A stretch of DNA of 64,000 nucleotides from Trichoplax adhaerens (lineage: Eukaryota > Placozoa > Uniplacotomia > Trichoplacea > Trichoplacidae). Shown here piece after piece: positions 60,963 through 64,000 of the stretch. The stretch covers positions 5,677,086-5,741,085 of the forward strand of contig NW_002060947.1 in assembly GCF_000150275.1 (NCBI RefSeq). Reading direction: 5' to 3'. A program made the translations under genes and the position numbers. The notes below the pieces were generated by a model. The model ran no database searches and was not told the DNA's origin. It worked only from the letters and a program-made list of their open reading frames with translations. The stretch's first letter is position 1, and each line of letters begins with the position of its first letter.

Positions 60963-63380
60963 ATGCCACCTCAAATAGATCTTTATGCCAATAAAGGAGC
61001 TCAGAAGGATCCAGGTAATTTCAAGTATAGTCATAAATAACTCTGATCATAATCATAATTATTAATAAATGATAGGCTTGACGAGTCCTAGCGTTCAATA
61101 CCTTGCTGCATAATTTAAATATTATTTTACCTGCTTTCCTCTTTGATTGTTAAGGTATCGAGCTTATTCGCCATATTATGAGTAGATATAACTAATAATT
61201 TACTGATATGAAATCCTTATTCAGTATATCAAATTTATTTCTGGATTAATTAGCAGTCCTTGATCACAAATAATAGTGCACCCATTCTCAAGGTTCTATT
61301 CCATCGTAATCTGGTTATAAAAGATCACTGACTGCCAAAGCATACAAGCAGATACTATTATAAATTATGCTAATATCTAGTCATGAATTTGTACTGGAAA
61401 GTTAATATCTATATCTAAAATAATACCGTCCAACTTTTTGGTTGGTAGTCAAAGTTAATACTGTACACTGTGTAGTACCATAATGGTTTAAAAAAATTTA
61501 GGTTCTTATATGAAGGTTCGTTAAAGATACTTTCCATGATAATAAGGACGTATCTTTACGATCAAGCAATTCAAATTTTAAAGCATTTCTGAATTGAGCG
61601 TATAATTACGTATTGTAATTATGCAGTAAAAGTGCTAAATACTGTACATCATACAAGTAAAGAAACTAGATTAAGAACACTGATCTGAGTGTAGTGAGAG
61701 GGCCACCTACTTGTATTACAGAATATTTAAGCTCTTAAGATGCTATAATTTTAGCAATTCATCTTCATAACAACCTTTTATCCTTAAAGTAATTGAAATA
61801 CGGTATTCTCTGAATTGCTTCTATTAATTATTCCTGTTTGTATGTAGGTTTGCTAGCAGATAATATATAACTTCTAACATTAAGTTTAAGAGTTTGATAA
61901 TTAATTAAACTCTAACCATCTGTTTTCCATATTTAATTCCAGAAGTGTAAATTTAATTTACTGTTAAATTAGTACAGGAATAATTCTGCTTGAATTAGAT
62001 TTAATTGATTTCATTTTGCTGTTCCTGATGATACACCTAATTCAAGTGAAATAGCTTTCATCTAGACGATAATTAATTATTAAAAATAATAAAATATTTA
62101 GCTATAGCGGTATTATTTCAACGTCATAGGGAATAGCTATGAATGAATGATTAATTTGGATATGATGATTCCATTACCATTTCAAATTTCTTAGAATTAT
62201 TCTAACCTACCGTACTTTCTATAACAGAAATAACGGCCCAGGTACATAAGTAAACTGATTCAAATGCACGATACGTTGTCTGGGAAAAATATCAATTCTA
62301 TCTAGTAATTCTTCGGTCTAATCATGATATTTTACTGACTAAACTAATAGCATTTAATTAGTATTAACTACCATACTACTGTATAAGGCAATCTGTAAAA
62401 TAATCTTTAGAAGAATTATTATTCTAAGCAGAGACAGGATCACTGCAGAATTGAAATTATAAAAAGATCTGGAAAAATATAGTTTAGATCTAGAATCTGA
62501 TCATCTAATGCTTCGTTCGTAAAGATATAAGTTTGTCTACTTGGCAAACTGCAAATAATTAATTAGCTATGATTTATATGTAATACATTTAAGTTAAGTA
62601 ATGTTACCTGTATTGAATTTGGAGTTCATTGAATCTTAAAGCAGTCTTGTTGTTGGTTGTCTATAGCTGATGAAACTGAAATTACAGAAGCTCTTTATAA
62701 CCGTGAAATGCAATTAATTATTATAAATAAAATTAAGAAAACTTAGATTAATTTCTCCAATTCTGATTAATACTCTCCCTGGGCTGTCAGAATAATCTGC
62801 TAAAATATTCGTAAAACGGTTGGTGACTACCGTTCACTGTAATGTACATATATCTAAATTTGACAATCACGTATTTTCTAGCACATGAAATTTTCTTATT
62901 TTACTGCTAATTAAATACCATTTAAGAATTATTCGAGATTTATAAATAGTAGCAGGACCTGCGAATTTTAAGTTACAATATATTAGATATTGATTGATTG
63001 ATATAGAAGTGTCTACTGTTGAAATGCATATTTTTCCACCAACCAGCATTTTTTTGGTGAAAGTTACCACAGAATCGTAGCTTTAGGTATTCGTGTTCGC
63101 TTCTTGACAAGACCACACCAGTTAATAGTGAAACTGCCTCTTTTTAAAATTGTTTCTGAGACTTGTAAATGAAATTAGACTGCTAATATAGAGATATTTT
63201 AGCGATAGTATTATTTAGATAAATATTTTCTTGAATTTACAAAATTTTAATTACTGTGCTTGATATATCTACCAGAACCTGGCACAGCTGCCGCTACTAC
63301 CACCAGCACGAGTGAAAGTTCACCTTTATTTGTAATGTCTTATTATGAAAAGAAAATTTCAAGAACAACAGAGTGTACAG
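60963..63380 (+). CDS. Candidate 5' exons of an unidentified gene
   Basis: Two frame-compatible exons are proposed: 60963-61014 (ATG; MPPQIDLYANKGAQKDP, then donor G/GTAATT) and 63276-63380 (acceptor TACCAG, then EPGTAAATTTSTSESS and YYEKKISRTTECT, then donor G/GTAATA). Both junctions are phase 1. The second exon begins Thr/Ser-rich, like the stalk of the preceding lectin gene, and ends at a Cys, as if leading into a disulfide-rich domain beyond the window. Alternatively the second exon belongs to a lectin-like paralogue with a different start. No family is recognised. The 2.3-kb intron between the exons makes the link uncertain. Confidence 0.25.
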
Positions 63381-64000
63381 GTAATATTTTATTTCTGATG
63401 ATTGCGGAATATGTGCATTCTTCTGGCGGCTGTAGCAAGCACATACTTCACTCCATTTAACTATAATCAAACGTGAAATAACAGTAATATATTAGTAGAG
63501 TTATGCAAACATCAAAAACATGATATAGATAATATTGTCTGAACATATTGTTACGTAAAATAAAATCGCCAAACATTACCTTCCGCACTAGCAACAAATA
63601 AACATTATGTCTACAGCCCAAAACCCTCTTTTTGCTATCGCTAGGAGACATAATTACTTATGTTTCTCTAGATCAAATAGCATTAACCCCGACTAGGTAA
63701 TAATTTTTAGCTAAATTAAATAGATTTCAATGTCATTAATATCGATAACATTGCTAAAAATAGACTATTATTGAGACCAAAAGAAAGATAACGTTGCTAT
63801 CTAGATAAAATCAATGATGACATTGTTTTCTGTCCCGATAAATCAACTGAATACGAGCTCATGTTTACTATTCAAGTCATCTGATTTTATGTTGGCACTT
63901 GATCATATCGCAAAAGCTAAACTTTAATTTATAGATATTACGGACTTTCGGCGCGATTAAGCGAAATAATCCGGTGAATGAGTGTTTATGTTTCCTATTC
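63381..64000. other. Right edge, AT-rich, nothing recognised
   Basis: Short open frames on either strand (for example 63457-63651 minus) show no recognisable family. It may be intron of a gene continuing to the right. Confidence 0.4.

Overview
This window looks like nuclear DNA of an early-branching animal, most likely a placozoan (Trichoplax/Hoilungia type). The evidence is AT-rich sequence, GT-AG introns mostly of 50 to 600 bp, animal-specific families (Samp1/TMEM201, Cramped, SLC25A43, a UGA-containing MsrB1, C-type lectin and PAN modules) and short gene spacing. The taxon is inferred. The exon models were built by hand by checking splice sites and reading-frame phase against remembered family sequences; no database was searched.

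Layout. 1-157 (-): N-terminal exon of a Diaphanous-type formin. About 1.9-2.7 kb (+): a weak three-exon candidate. 3.8-4.5 kb (-): single-exon HEXIM-like protein. 5.0-7.1 kb: a dense island of palindromic TACAG/CTGTA pentamers plus three copies of a ~200-bp repeat. 7.4-8.1 kb (+): intronless TXNDC9. 8.1-12.6 kb: gene desert with another triple repeat. 12.6-18.6 kb (+): complete 23-exon Cramped/CRAMP1 gene. 20.9-24.0 kb (+): five-exon mitochondrial carrier SLC25A43. 26.4-29.0 kb (-): seven-exon TMEM201/Samp1. 31.5-34.8 kb (+): fifteen-exon UFM1 protease UFSP2. 36.1-39.1 kb (-): six-exon RAD6-type E2 (UBE2A/B) with a repeat-filled first intron. 39.4-41.2 kb: second large TACAG island with a five-copy repeat. 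42.1-46.8 kb (+): divergent importin-alpha-like ARM protein. 47.6-48.5 kb (-): methionine-R-sulfoxide reductase B1 with an in-frame UGA (selenocysteine) and a candidate SECIS in the 3'UTR. 48.5-53.5 kb: desert with a third TACAG cluster and a foldback element. 53.5-58.0 kb (+): secreted protein with two C-type lectin domains, a Thr/Ser-rich stalk and a PAN-like domain. 58-64 kb: very AT-rich, with two possible exons of an unidentified gene.

The genes do not form one pathway. They are housekeeping genes for chromatin (Cramped, RAD6), nuclear envelope and transport (Samp1, importin-alpha-like), transcription elongation (HEXIM-like), UFMylation (UFSP2), mitochondrial transport and redox repair, followed by a lectin. 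Two pairs match human linkage as I remember it: SLC25A43 with UBE2A (human Xq24) and CRAMP1 with MSRB1 (human 16p13.3). The least explained structures are the TACAG/CTGTA palindrome islands with adjacent 130-215-bp tandem repeats, which lie between genes and in one large intron.
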